From Shewanella metallivivens (GTDB lineage: Bacteria; Pseudomonadota; Gammaproteobacteria; Enterobacterales; Shewanellaceae), in NCBI RefSeq assembly GCF_028750675.1, contig NZ_JAQQPZ010000001.1:229289-293288 (forward strand): a DNA stretch of 64,000 nt. Direction: 5' to 3'. Each line of letters begins with the position of its first letter. Positions within the stretch are counted from its first letter, which is position 1. The translations under genes were made by a program, and so were the position numbers. Below the pieces are notes generated by a model. The model made no database searches. It was not told where the DNA came from and saw only the letters and a program-made list of their open reading frames with translations. This document shows positions 18,283 to 29,524 of this stretch, in pieces.

Positions 18283-19056
18283 TTACTCAGGGGCAATTAC
18301 TGGGTGCTTATAGGCTTCGCGATATTTATCTACCCACATTGATGTTGCACCACAAATGGCTACAGGCATCACAATAAAATTAACGACAGGGATCATTGAG
18401 AATAATGTCACAGCAGCGCCAAAGCTGAAACTGGAGCCTTTGGTGTTCTTTAGTGCAAATTTCATGTCATTAAACGTGACTTTGTGGTTATCAAACGGAT
18501 AATCACAATATTGAATTGCCATCATCCACGCGGTAAATAAAAACCATAAAATTGGCGCGGCAGTTTGGCCAATGACAGGCACCCAAAATAATACTAAAAA
18601 CAGCAGTGCTCTGGGTAAGTAATATTTTAGTTTGGTCCATTCACGGCCCAAGACCCGTGGCAGATCTTTGACCATATCCATTGATGTGCCGGTATTTAAG
18701 CTTTTACCTGTGAGGTGTTGTTCTACTTTTTCGGCAAGTAAGCCGTTAAAAGGGGCGGCTAACCAGTTCATTACTGAGCTGAATATAAACGACATGACCA
18801 CTAACATCGTTAGCACAGCTAATGGCCACAACAAAAATTGTAACCATGTAAGATAATCAGGTAGTTGGCCGTTCATCCAATCAAAAAGAACCGTTAGTTG
18901 GCCCACAGCAAGGTACATCGCTCCAGCAAAAAGGATGAGATTGATCATTAAAGGGATAAAAACAAACGAGCGTAAACCCGGCTGTTTAATCAATTGAAAG
19001 CCTTGAATAAAATAATTAACGCCGCTCTTCTTAATGCTTTGAGAGTTATTTATCAT
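18283..19056 (-). CDS. cysZ: Sulfate transporter CysZ
   Basis: An inner-membrane protein of 257 residues of the CysZ/EI24 family, which admits sulfate for assimilatory reduction to cysteine. About four to six hydrophobic helices are visible (residues ~28-52, ~70-98, ~145-185, ~205-235), with the characteristic NWLAAPFNGLLAEKVE stretch near residues 88-103 and a conserved IQYCDYPFDNHK segment after the middle helices. The length equals that of E. coli CysZ. It is divergent from smc. Its pairing with cysK in the same region supports a sulfur-assimilation role. Confidence 0.93.
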   Translation of the reverse strand: MINNSQSIKKSGVNYFIQGFQLIKQPGLRSFVFIPLMINLILFAGAMYLAVGQLTVLFDWMNGQLPDYLTWLQFLLWPLAVLTMLVVMSFIFSSVMNWLAAPFNGLLAEKVEQHLTGKSLNTGTSMDMVKDLPRVLGREWTKLKYYLPRALLFLVLFWVPVIGQTAAPILWFLFTAWMMAIQYCDYPFDNHKVTFNDMKFALKNTKGSSFSFGAAVTLFSMIPVVNFIVMPVAICGATSMWVDKYREAYKHPVIAPE

Positions 19057-19216
19057 CTAACACGCCTATTTTGTGACTCATGCTGTTAATTTTGACCAGC
19101 CAACGGCAATAAAACAAGCGTTAAACTGTTTCAAAAGGATAAAAATCGTTACAAAATGCGGCTCAATTGCTAAAGTGAGCTGCTTTTTCCTTTTAATGCG
19201 TACCTGAACTGGCAAC

Positions 19217-22200
19217 ATGAGATTAAAACAAATAAAACTTGCTGGATTTAAGTCGTTTGTGGACCCAACTAAAATCCCTTTTGATAATGCGTTATCAGCA
19301 ATTATTGGTCCAAACGGCTGCGGTAAATCCAATGTGATTGATGCCGTGCGTTGGGTGCTGGGAGAAAGTAGCGCCAAAAACTTACGTGGCGACTCGATGA
19401 CCGATGTTATTTTTAACGGCTCATCTGCGCGTAAACCGATTTCAGTTGCCGGTGTTGAACTGGTATTTGAAAACTCCCAAGGCCGCTTAGCCGGACAATA
19501 TGCCAGTTACCAAGAAATCTCCGTTAAGCGGCAGGTTAACCGCGACAGTGAATCAACCTACTTTTTAAATGGTCAAAAGTGCCGTCGTAAAGACATCACC
19601 GACCTGTTTATGGGCACCGGATTAGGACCGCGCAGTTATGCGATTATTGAACAGGGGACGATTTCCCGCTTAATAGAATCTAAACCACAAGAACTACGAG
19701 TATTTATTGAAGAAGCCGCAGGGATTTCTCGTTATAAAGAGCGCCGCCGTGAAACCGAAAACCGCATTCGCCATACCCGAGAAAATCTTGAACGCTTAAA
19801 CGACATTCGAGTTGAATTAGGCGCGCAGCTCGACAAGTTATCACAACAAGCGAAAGCGGCTTTACAGTACCGTGAGCTTAAAACTAATGAGCGCCTACTA
19901 CATAGCCAATTATTAGTGATCCGCTATCAAGAGTTATTAAGCCAAACTGACAAACTTGACCAAGAGTCGAGCGTGCTTGAAACACAAGCTGAACAGTTGC
20001 AAACAACCACCCTGCATAGCGAAACCATGGTGACTCAACTTAAACAGCAGCTTGAAGAGCTAAGTGACACTGAGCACAAGTTAGTTGAGCAGTATTATCT
20101 CACCGGCAACAACATCACTAAATTTGAGCAGCAACTTAAGCATCAACAACAGCAAGATACGCAGTTACAAGAGCAAATGAGTGCGTTACAACAACAAATT
20201 GCCACTGGTGAGCGCGCCATTGCCAATTTAAATGAGCGTTACCAACAACTTGTTGCCCAAGCGGATGCTTTAGCGCCACAAACAGAGCAAATTCAGGCTG
20301 AACTCGACCTCATTGACGAGCAGTTATCAATTGTTGAAGACGCCTGTGATGAACAACAATCACAACTCACCCAATACGCTGAAATGCTAGCGACCACTAA
20401 AATGCAGTTGGCATTGTCGCAATCGAGTTTGACTCATCAACAACAAAGCTTGCAACAAGATGAACGTCAAAAAAAGCAACTTGAACAAGAACTGTCAGCG
20501 CTAAATCAACAAGACAGTCAAACCCAGCTACACGAGACTGAAACCCAATTAACCGCATTGGTTCAAGCCCTTAGTACAACTGTTGAACAACAACAGGAAC
20601 TTGAACAACAAGTCAGTGCGCAGCAGCATACGGTTGAGCAACATCGTGAGGCGTATCAAAGTCTCAAGCAAACCATGACTCATCGACATTCACGATTGCA
20701 GTTAATTGATGAGTTACTTGCTGGACACACACAAGCAGAAGGCCTGCAATTATGGCAAGTGGTTGATGTACAACCCGGCTGGGAGAAAGCTGTTGATATG
20801 GTACTGCAAGGGGTGAGCCAATTACCCGTGCTGAACCAAGCTCATGATGTGCCTACTGCTCAGCGTATTGGTTTTTCCCTGAATAAGGCGCTAAGCAATA
20901 AAGCGTTCAGCACTCAAGTTAACCTTACGCCGTGGTTGAAGTCTGTTCTCTGGGCAAAGAGCCTCGATGAAGCTACTCAGCAACTGCCTCACATAGAAGA
21001 GGATCAATACATTGCAACCCAAGAGGGCTACTTAGTCGGCCATGGGTTTGTGCTGAATCATACTCAATCAGGCCAGTCTGCCTTGGTGTTAAGTCAAGAG
21101 CGCAACGAGCTCAGTGCTGAACTACAAACGCTACAGCATCAACTTGACGCAGCCCAACAACAGCTCACTGAACACATGCAAAAAGCCGCGGCGGATCAAC
21201 TTGCACTCGGCCAAGTACAACAGCGCAATCATCAATTACAAATACAACAAACTAAGTTGCAATCAACCGTAAGCAGTTTGCAACAACAGCGTGATGAAAA
21301 GCAGCTAAAGCAACAACAGTGTCATGATTTGCTTATTGAGCTTGAGCAAACGCATCGTGACAAGCAAATACAGATTGAAGCCTATGAAGTGCAAATTGTC
21401 AGCCAAGAGCAAGCGATGTCAGATGCCATCAATCAACACGAGGTGGCACAACATGCATGGCAAAATAGCCAAGCTAAATTACGAGAAACCAAAACAAAAC
21501 GGCTAGAGGCTGTCAGCAAGCTGACACAACAACAAACGAAAGTGCAACAACATGCCACGCAACAAGCTCTTAGCCTGCAACAATTACAACAGCAAACGGA
21601 AAAACAGACCGAATTATCAAGTCAATACACTGTGCTGCAAAAAATGTTGCAAGACAACCAACATCAGCGTGGCGAGCATCAAATTGCCCAATTATCAGCC
21701 CAGTTAACTGACGCGCTCGAGCAACAGCAAGCCCTTCAGCTACAACTGCAACAAAATAGGGCTCAACAAGCCGAGCTGCAAACCAGTTTTGATAGCTCAG
21801 TATTGATGCAAAAACAACAGCTTGTAGCGTTACAAGACTTGACTCAAAAGATAAGCGCGTTAAAGTTACGTCGTGAGGGTTTAAAAGGGCAAGCAAATGC
21901 ACAACTGCAATTACTGCAAGAGCAGCAAATTCAGTTACAACAAGTGATTGCCGACATGCCCGAACATGCAACGGCAAGTGTGTGGGCTGAGCAGCTCGAA
22001 AAGGTGAAACAAAAAATTAGTCGTTTAGGTGCGATTAATTTAGCGGCCATTGAAGAATTTGAAACTCAACGTGAGCGTAAAGCTTACTTAGACAGTCAAG
22101 ATGATGATTTAAATAAAGGCCTCACCACGTTAGAAGATGCCATTAGAAAGATAGATAAAGAAACCAAAACCCGCTTTAAGGCGACATTTGAAGCGGTCAA

Positions 22201-22642
22201 TCACGATTTAGGGCAGTTGTTCCCTAAAGTGTTTGGCGGTGGTCGAGCATACTTAGCGCTCACCGATGATGACTTGCTCGAAACCGGAGTCACCATCATG
22301 GCCCAACCGCCAGGTAAGAAGAATAGCACCATACATTTACTTAGTGGTGGAGAAAAAGCCTTAACCGCTTTATCATTAGTCTTTGCTATTTTTAGACTAA
22401 ATCCAGCACCTTTTTGTATGTTAGATGAAGTTGATGCACCTTTGGATGACGCCAACGTCGAACGTTTTTGCCGCTTATTGCAAGAAATGTCACAAAGCGT
22501 GCAGTTTATTTATATCAGTCACAATAAAATAACGATGGAAATGGCTGATCAACTTATTGGCGTTACTATGCATGAACCAGGCGTTTCAAGGATAGTCGCA
22601 GTGGATATTGAAGCCGCAGTTGCCTTAGCCGACGCGGTATAA
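19217..22642 (+). CDS. smc: Chromosome segregation protein SMC
   Basis: The condensin ATPase that loops and compacts chromosomal DNA. The 1141-residue protein has an N-terminal head with Walker A GPNGCGKSN (31-39), two long coiled coils (about 170-500 and 640-960) around a hinge (about 500-640, weakly conserved), and a C-terminal head with signature LSGGEKALTALS and Walker B FCMLDEVDAPLDD. The coiled coils are exceptionally rich in glutamine. Its presence instead of MukBEF is typical of Shewanella. zipA follows after 21 bp, so the two are probably co-transcribed. Start and family are secure. Confidence 0.97.
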   Translation: MRLKQIKLAGFKSFVDPTKIPFDNALSAIIGPNGCGKSNVIDAVRWVLGESSAKNLRGDSMTDVIFNGSSARKPISVAGVELVFENSQGRLAGQYASYQEISVKRQVNRDSESTYFLNGQKCRRKDITDLFMGTGLGPRSYAIIEQGTISRLIESKPQELRVFIEEAAGISRYKERRRETENRIRHTRENLERLNDIRVELGAQLDKLSQQAKAALQYRELKTNERLLHSQLLVIRYQELLSQTDKLDQESSVLETQAEQLQTTTLHSETMVTQLKQQLEELSDTEHKLVEQYYLTGNNITKFEQQLKHQQQQDTQLQEQMSALQQQIATGERAIANLNERYQQLVAQADALAPQTEQIQAELDLIDEQLSIVEDACDEQQSQLTQYAEMLATTKMQLALSQSSLTHQQQSLQQDERQKKQLEQELSALNQQDSQTQLHETETQLTALVQALSTTVEQQQELEQQVSAQQHTVEQHREAYQSLKQTMTHRHSRLQLIDELLAGHTQAEGLQLWQVVDVQPGWEKAVDMVLQGVSQLPVLNQAHDVPTAQRIGFSLNKALSNKAFSTQVNLTPWLKSVLWAKSLDEATQQLPHIEEDQYIATQEGYLVGHGFVLNHTQSGQSALVLSQERNELSAELQTLQHQLDAAQQQLTEHMQKAAADQLALGQVQQRNHQLQIQQTKLQSTVSSLQQQRDEKQLKQQQCHDLLIELEQTHRDKQIQIEAYEVQIVSQEQAMSDAINQHEVAQHAWQNSQAKLRETKTKRLEAVSKLTQQQTKVQQHATQQALSLQQLQQQTEKQTELSSQYTVLQKMLQDNQHQRGEHQIAQLSAQLTDALEQQQALQLQLQQNRAQQAELQTSFDSSVLMQKQQLVALQDLTQKISALKLRREGLKGQANAQLQLLQEQQIQLQQVIADMPEHATASVWAEQLEKVKQKISRLGAINLAAIEEFETQRERKAYLDSQDDDLNKGLTTLEDAIRKIDKETKTRFKATFEAVNHDLGQLFPKVFGGGRAYLALTDDDLLETGVTIMAQPPGKKNSTIHLLSGGEKALTALSLVFAIFRLNPAPFCMLDEVDAPLDDANVERFCRLLQEMSQSVQFIYISHNKITMEMADQLIGVTMHEPGVSRIVAVDIEAAVALADAV

Positions 22643-22663
22643 ATTTGAAAGACAGGGATACTA

Positions 22664-23707
22664 ATGAAAGATCTACAATTGGTGTTGTTTATATTAGGCG
22701 CGATCGCAATTATTGCGGTGTTAGTGCACGGTTTTTGGTCAATTAGAAAACAACAACCTAAATCAATGAAGCAAAGTCCGATGGCTGGATTTTACAAAAA
22801 CCAAGCTCAACGTAGAGACTCTGAAGGTTTCGATGCTGATGGTATTGGTAAAGTGCGAGTACGCAAAGCTGACGAAGTAGAAGAACCGGTGATTAAACCG
22901 ATCTTAAAAACCAATCTAAGCCAAAAGCCAACTGAGCCCAAATTAAATGATGCTCCGCTGCAAGATACATCAAAACAAGCGCTTGGCAAAACCGAGCAGC
23001 CATCGCAACAACCATTATTTGCAGATGACGATCAAATGCCAGAAGTGAAACCATCTGCTCATGCTTCTTTAAGCACCCCGAAAAAGATTGTAAATTCGTC
23101 AACCAGCACTGGCAAATTAGAAAGCTATACAGGAAAACCACTACCAACAAAACCTGAGCCAACAAAACCAGTTCCTACCAAAGTTGAACCGCTCATACTT
23201 GACGAGGCGCCACAAACAGTCAAAACCGAGCCTCAAGTTCAGTCTTCGGTTGCTGCTGAAGTTAAAGCCGACCCCGCACCGCAAAGCAATGCGCCAATTG
23301 AGCCAACCGATGTGTTAGTGCTGCATATTGTGGCGAAACCGGGAGAGCAAATTCATGGCGCTGAATTATTGCCAAGTTTGCTGTCGCTTAACTTTAAGTT
23401 TGGCGACATGGATATTTTTCATCGCCACATTGATAATGCAGGCACAGGAAAAGTCTTGTTTTCATTGGCTAATATGTTAAAGCCAGGGGTGTTTGACCCA
23501 GACAACATGGAGCAATTTGTTACCCAGGGCGTGGTGATGTTTATGACACTGCCGGCATATGGTGACCCATTAATGAACTTCACAATTATGCTTAATTCAG
23601 CGTATCAAATTGCTGATGATCTAGGGGCAGAACTGCTTGACGGCCAACGTCAACCTTGGTCTGACGCGACTAAAAAAGACTACATAAGACGTGTTAATGC
23701 TGCATAA
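22664..23707 (+). CDS. zipA: Cell division protein ZipA
   Basis: A bitopic inner-membrane protein that tethers FtsZ to the membrane and stabilises the Z-ring. The 347-residue sequence has one N-terminal transmembrane helix (about 5-24, VLFILGAIAIIAVLVHGFW), a basic patch, a long proline/glutamine/lysine-rich linker (about 40-215, including repeated KPEPTKP-type units at 150-170) and the C-terminal FtsZ-binding domain (about 218-345, beginning DVLVLHIVAKPGEQIHG). It sits between smc and ligA in the order usual for Shewanella and ends in a strong terminator. Confidence 0.96.
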   Translation: MKDLQLVLFILGAIAIIAVLVHGFWSIRKQQPKSMKQSPMAGFYKNQAQRRDSEGFDADGIGKVRVRKADEVEEPVIKPILKTNLSQKPTEPKLNDAPLQDTSKQALGKTEQPSQQPLFADDDQMPEVKPSAHASLSTPKKIVNSSTSTGKLESYTGKPLPTKPEPTKPVPTKVEPLILDEAPQTVKTEPQVQSSVAAEVKADPAPQSNAPIEPTDVLVLHIVAKPGEQIHGAELLPSLLSLNFKFGDMDIFHRHIDNAGTGKVLFSLANMLKPGVFDPDNMEQFVTQGVVMFMTLPAYGDPLMNFTIMLNSAYQIADDLGAELLDGQRQPWSDATKKDYIRRVNAA

Positions 23708-23741
23708 GTAAAGCCAATATTGTTCTGATAATTAACGCTTT

Positions 23742-23773
23742 AAGGCCGCAGCTGCGGCCTTAATTGTTTTATT
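23742..23773 (+). terminator. Intrinsic terminator after zipA
   Basis: AAGGCCGCAGCTGCGGCCTT is a perfect palindrome followed by a T-rich stretch, 35 bp after the zipA stop. It separates smc-zipA from ligA. Confidence 0.8.
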
Positions 23774-23817
23774 CCATAGGCAATAGTGGTCAATACAATT
23801 TGATGATACGAATTTAA

Positions 23818-25857
<2,040 letters not shown>

Positions 25858-25882
25858 TCTGGTAATGATGACAATTGGAGTT

Positions 25883-25915
25883 ATGACTATGGCCGCCGAT
25901 AAGAGTATATTGTGA
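25883..25915 (+). CDS. Ten-codon leader ORF overlapping the DUF2919 start
   Basis: An ATG at 25883 with a good TTGGAG ribosome-binding site six to ten bases upstream opens a frame MTMAADKSIL whose TGA overlaps the GTG start of the next gene (GTGA). The DUF2919 GTG itself has no clear ribosome-binding site, so translation of the leader probably delivers ribosomes to it. Whether the peptide has a function is unknown; it may equally be an incidental frame. Confidence 0.4.
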   Translation: MTMAADKSIL

Positions 25916-26418
25916 ATTTTAGTCATATTACCTGGCTTGATGATCGGGGTCATATCAAGCCACCGCTATTTTTGTATTTAATATTGGTGTTTCTGGCTCG
26001 TGGGTGGTGTATTTTTGTTGCTTCACTCACTCAGTTTAATGATCGTTCCGGGCTTGTGCGGCTGTTTTACCCAGAAAAAACTGACTTTATCTTAGCGTTA
26101 GTTGCTGGTGTCGGTGCAGTGCTAGTGTATGGATTGATTATCGCTGAGCGAAAACGCAGCTGGCTAATATTAAGGCCATTTTTTAGTAAAAGTATCTGGT
26201 TTTTATGGGCTTTACTCATTTTAGATGGGGTATTTTTACTGCAAAGAATTGTGCATGATGACTATTTATTTAAACTCGGTTACTCACTCGATGCACTCTT
26301 TTTATTTTGGTCTGTTATTTATGTACTAAAATCAAAGCGGTTACATTACTACTTTGCCGATTGGGCTGTCGATGATATTGAACAGCCTGAGGTGACTGAA
26401 AAACGTAATAAACCATAA
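25912..26418 (+). CDS. DUF2919 family inner-membrane protein (YfeZ-like)
   Basis: A 168-residue protein with about four hydrophobic helices (residues ~18-42, ~58-78, ~92-112, ~122-142) and the family-typical DxRGHIKPPLFLYLxLxFLARGW opening. It matches DUF2919, a small membrane family with no assigned function. The GTG start at 25912 is forced by an upstream stop in frame and overlaps the stop of a ten-codon leader. It lies between ligA and the HD-GYP gene in the same direction. Confidence 0.8.
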   Translation: MNFSHITWLDDRGHIKPPLFLYLILVFLARGWCIFVASLTQFNDRSGLVRLFYPEKTDFILALVAGVGAVLVYGLIIAERKRSWLILRPFFSKSIWFLWALLILDGVFLLQRIVHDDYLFKLGYSLDALFLFWSVIYVLKSKRLHYYFADWAVDDIEQPEVTEKRNKP

Positions 26419-26483
26419 TGGTATTATCGACCCAATGATATTCTCATTTCAGCCGAGTAGGCTATTGTGAAAGGATCACGACT

Positions 26484-27683
26484 TTGGCAAAAGCAGAATT
26501 AACCAAAATACCTGTATCGCAAATGGTTATCGGTTTAACCGTTAAGCTGCCTTTGTCGTGGACTAGCCATCCATTTTTCCGCAGTAAAGTAAAGCTAGAA
26601 CAACAAGTGCAAATCGAGATGATTAAAGGTCTCGATGTCGAGTTTGTTTATGTTATCGATGGGTTTGATTTATTACCTGAGGTCGAAGAAGTAATAGAAG
26701 AGATCCCCGTCGAAGAAGAGCAAGTCAAAGAGATTGATTACCGCCCGTTAGCTAAAAAAAGTATGCGAGTCAGTCAGCAACGTTTTGTTAAGTCTGTCAA
26801 TGACAGCCGTACTGTGTTTGGTAAGGTGTTGAGCGATCCTGAAGGTGCCTACCGTGAAGCGGCCACTTTGGTTGAAGAGTTAATTGAACATTTGTACGAA
26901 AGCGAAACGCCCCATCTAACCCTAGTAGGCAGTGGCGAAGTTGATGCGAGTGTAACTCAACATGGTGTTTCAGTTGCGGTTTTGTCTATGATGATTGCTT
27001 ATGCGTTATCACTAAGCAAAAAAGAAATGCGTGATATTGCACTAGGCAGTTTGTTTCATGACATCGGTAAACTAAAAGTGCCTGAAGACATTAGGCGCAA
27101 ACGAGGTGAATTAACCGATGTCGAAGCTAATTTTTTAAAAATGCATCCTAATTTTGGCTACGATATGTTAAAGCGCACGGGGTTATTTCCTGAAGCGATG
27201 CTCGATATCGTATTACACCATCATGAGTTTATAGACGGTAGTGGCTTTCCTCACCAATTAACTGAAGCAAAAATGTTAATCACTACGCAAGTTGTATCAT
27301 TAGCTAATGATTACGAAACCTTGCTTAATCAATATCGTACTCCACAAGTTGCCTTAGGCATATTATTTAAAAATCACAGTAAAAAGCACAGTGATAAAAT
27401 TATTTCGGTGTTGGTTAAAATACTTGGCATTTATCCACCCGGTACGATTGTACGCTTGTCTGATGACACTATTGCCAAAGTGATGATGACGACTTCTGAT
27501 GTTAAACAACCTCATGTGTGGTCTTGTGATGTGCACGGCGCTGATCCCTCCTTTCGCTTTTTGCTCAATGAAGACGTGCAGGTAAAAGAGGTCATCAAGT
27601 TTGAAGAACTAACCGATGGCGCGGTTAAAACATTGCAAGCAAATAACCCGATTAGCTTTTACTTTAATCATTTTAACCATTAA
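26484..27683 (+). CDS. HD-GYP domain protein with DUF3391 N-terminal domain (putative c-di-GMP phosphodiesterase)
   Basis: A 399-residue protein with an N-terminal DUF3391 domain (about 1-125; VSQMVIGLTVKLPLSW and HPFFRSK are typical) and an HD-GYP domain (about 140-330). The metal motif is H192-D193 in LFHDIGKLKVPEDI, followed by HPNFGYDML and HHHEFIDGSGFP; the name-giving GYP is GFP here, a common variant of the DUF3391 subgroup. Hydrolysis of c-di-GMP is likely but not certain with this variant. The TTG start at 26484 is supported by AAGGA nine bases upstream. It could oppose the diguanylate cyclase at 14.5 kb, but no direct link is visible. Confidence 0.88.
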   Translation: MAKAELTKIPVSQMVIGLTVKLPLSWTSHPFFRSKVKLEQQVQIEMIKGLDVEFVYVIDGFDLLPEVEEVIEEIPVEEEQVKEIDYRPLAKKSMRVSQQRFVKSVNDSRTVFGKVLSDPEGAYREAATLVEELIEHLYESETPHLTLVGSGEVDASVTQHGVSVAVLSMMIAYALSLSKKEMRDIALGSLFHDIGKLKVPEDIRRKRGELTDVEANFLKMHPNFGYDMLKRTGLFPEAMLDIVLHHHEFIDGSGFPHQLTEAKMLITTQVVSLANDYETLLNQYRTPQVALGILFKNHSKKHSDKIISVLVKILGIYPPGTIVRLSDDTIAKVMMTTSDVKQPHVWSCDVHGADPSFRFLLNEDVQVKEVIKFEELTDGAVKTLQANNPISFYFNHFNH

Positions 27684-27699
27684 ATCATCAAGAGAAACA

Positions 27700-28506
27700 A
27701 TGAATACAATAACTGTTATTGGATGTGGTTGGTTCGGTCTACCTTTGGCCAAACACCTCATTAATCAAGGTTTTCAAGTTAAAGCGTCGAAACGTAAAGT
27801 GGATGATTTAGTCTCGTTACCGCAATTAGGCATTGAAGCTTATCAGCTTGATTTAGCCAACGTTACCAGCGACATCAAATCCTCTTCATTATTTGATGCC
27901 GACGCTATTATTATTAATATTCCACCGAGACTTCGTCGAGGTGATTCTGATTACATTGCCTATTTAACCAAACTTAAATCATTAATGGGTACACGGCAGT
28001 ATCAAAAGGTGATTTTTATCAGTACAACGGGTGTGTATCCCTCAGCAGATCAAACGGTAACTGAAGCGGATGCCAGCGCATTTAGTGATGCCAGCACCAC
28101 ATTGTTGCAAGCTGAAGCAATGTTTCTGGGAATGCCAAATAGCTGTATTGTTCGGTTTTCAGGTTTAATTGGCCCTAAGCGTCATCCTGGACGTTTTTTT
28201 GCGGGTAAGTCTGATGTGAGTGGCGCTAATATGGCGGTTAATTTGGTGCACTTAGACGATTGCATTGCTGCAGTTAGCTTAATTTTATCGAGTCATGACA
28301 CTTTGCCGATTTATAATCTGGCCGCCCCGATGCACCCAACGCGTGGCGAGTTTTATGTTAAAGCGGCTGAACATCTTGGGCTAACACCCCCAGAATTTAA
28401 TCAACAACAACAGCCAAATAAAGTGATTGATGGTCAGTTAATTTGTCGTCATTTAGGTTATGAGTATCGTCAACCTAATCCGCTTAAAATGCTTGATGCT
28501 TGCTAA
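27700..28506 (+). CDS. NAD(P)-binding epimerase/dehydratase-like protein (YeeZ type)
   Basis: A 268-residue Rossmann-fold protein of the extended/atypical SDR kind. The dinucleotide motif is GCGWFGLPLA (residues ~8-17), a variation of GxxGxxG, and the FISTTGVYPS segment near residue 110 matches YeeZ-like proteins of this superfamily. The usual Tyr-xxx-Lys catalytic pair is not evident, as in many atypical members, so catalytic activity is uncertain. The ATG at 27700 follows AAGAGA and is the only start giving a normal N-terminus. It follows the HD-GYP gene by 16 bp and may share its transcript. Confidence 0.8.
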   Translation: MNTITVIGCGWFGLPLAKHLINQGFQVKASKRKVDDLVSLPQLGIEAYQLDLANVTSDIKSSSLFDADAIIINIPPRLRRGDSDYIAYLTKLKSLMGTRQYQKVIFISTTGVYPSADQTVTEADASAFSDASTTLLQAEAMFLGMPNSCIVRFSGLIGPKRHPGRFFAGKSDVSGANMAVNLVHLDDCIAAVSLILSSHDTLPIYNLAAPMHPTRGEFYVKAAEHLGLTPPEFNQQQQPNKVIDGQLICRHLGYEYRQPNPLKMLDAC

Positions 28507-28556
28507 ACGAGCATAGGCTATAATAGCCGGCATATTTTGGATAAAAGGCAATTATT

Positions 28557-28790
28557 GTGACAACTCAAACTCAAGCGTTTGCATTACTCCCTGGTGATGA
28601 ATTCGTAGAACTGTACAAAGTATTAAAAGTACAAGGCCTAGTAAATGGCGGTGGCGATGCCAAGCATGTTATTACTGAAGGTCAAGTGACCGTCAATGGC
28701 GAAATTGACACCCGTAAACGTAAAAAATGCGTGGTTGGTGACATTATTTCGTTTAACGGTGCAAACATTGAAATAGTTGCGGCGCAATAA
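28557..28790 (+). CDS. S4-domain RNA-binding protein (YbcJ-like)
   Basis: A 77-residue protein that is almost entirely one S4 RNA-binding domain: FVELYKVLKVQGLVNGGGDAK, then VITEGQVTVNGEIDTRKRKK, the hallmark of the YbcJ/YaaA-like S4 group. YbcJ-type proteins are believed to contact rRNA or tRNA, but the exact target is not established. The GTG start at 28557 is preceded by AAAGGCA at a good distance. A TATAAT at 28519-28524, inside the palindrome GGCTATAATAGCC, could be its -10 element. rraB follows 11 bp later, so the pair is probably an operon ended by the terminator at 29219. Confidence 0.88.
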   Translation: MTTQTQAFALLPGDEFVELYKVLKVQGLVNGGGDAKHVITEGQVTVNGEIDTRKRKKCVVGDIISFNGANIEIVAAQ

Positions 28791-28801
28791 AGGACAAATA
28801 C

Positions 28802-29191
28802 ATGCAATTCCCTGATGATGATAATGGCCAAATGTTGGCTGCAATGGCAGAAGCCGGTATTGATTTAACCCAGTCTCTTGAAGTGGACTTTTTCTTAGTG
28901 TTTGACGACCAGCGTGATGCAGAATCTGCTATTGAAGCGTTAACACAAACTGAGTTACAAGGCGAATTAGAGCTTAACTTTGACGAAGAAAGTACCAAGT
29001 GGGAAGTGATCGTGTGCCTACAAATGGTGCCAGAATATGATGCACTTGTTGCCAAAGAAACAGAGTTAAATAACTTTGCACAAGAGTTTGACGGTATTTC
29101 TGATGGTTGGGGCGTAATGCAACATCAACATGGCGACGATGAGTTTGCTGACGATGATGATCACGAATGCAATGAGCATTGCCACCACTAA
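28802..29191 (+). CDS. rraB: Ribonuclease E inhibitor RraB
   Basis: RraB binds the C-terminal scaffold of RNase E and slows mRNA decay. The 129-residue protein has the acidic family core (MQFPDDDNGQMLAAMAEAG, VDFFLVFDDQRDAE, KWEVIVCLQMVPEYD, FDGISDGWGVMQ). The C-terminal 20 residues are a low-complexity aspartate/histidine/cysteine tail (DDDDHECNEHCHH) that could bind a transition metal. It follows the S4 RNA-binding gene after 11 bp; both encode RNA-related proteins. Confidence 0.93.
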   Translation: MQFPDDDNGQMLAAMAEAGIDLTQSLEVDFFLVFDDQRDAESAIEALTQTELQGELELNFDEESTKWEVIVCLQMVPEYDALVAKETELNNFAQEFDGISDGWGVMQHQHGDDEFADDDDHECNEHCHH

Positions 29192-29218
29192 ACCTATTTA
29201 GGTGTCTAGTGATAAAAG

Positions 29219-29249
29219 CCGTTAATGCTCTGTATTAACGGTTTTTTTA
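29219..29249 (+). terminator. Intrinsic terminator after rraB
   Basis: CCGTTAAT, a seven-base loop and ATTAACGG followed by seven T residues, 27 bp after the rraB stop. Confidence 0.92.
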
Positions 29250-29268
29250 TTGCTCCAACATTAACAGA

Positions 29269-29469
29269 TTATTCTTTGATTTCTTCAACCACTTCTTTAG
29301 TTTCTCGGCCAATGGCTTTTACCGTGTCGCGAGTGCCGTGTCCAATTGCTGTTGTGACCTTTTTGGTTGTGTGGCCAATTTCTTTGCCCGTTTCTTTTAA
29401 CTGTGCACACGCTGACATGCACAACATAACAGCCAATTGTACTAATATTAAGGTGACTTTTTTATGCAT
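29269..29469 (-). CDS. Small lipoprotein with three 11-residue amphipathic repeats
   Basis: A 66-residue protein with a lipoprotein signal (hydrophobic residues 5-18, then MSAC with the lipidated cysteine at 21). The mature part is short and made of three consecutive 11-residue units at 30-40, 41-51 and 52-62 with the pattern xIGxxTxxxVx (EIGHTTKKVTT, AIGHGTRDTVK, AIGRETKEVVE). An 11-residue period suggests a long amphipathic helix like those of apolipoproteins or LEA proteins, lying on the membrane or packed as a coiled coil. I recognise no named family; function unknown. It is convergent with rraB. Confidence 0.72.
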   Translation of the reverse strand: MHKKVTLILVQLAVMLCMSACAQLKETGKEIGHTTKKVTTAIGHGTRDTVKAIGRETKEVVEEIKE

Positions 29470-29524
29470 TATCGTTGCCTATTAATCATTGAATAATAAT
29501 CATATCATCTGCTTATTGAGAGAG

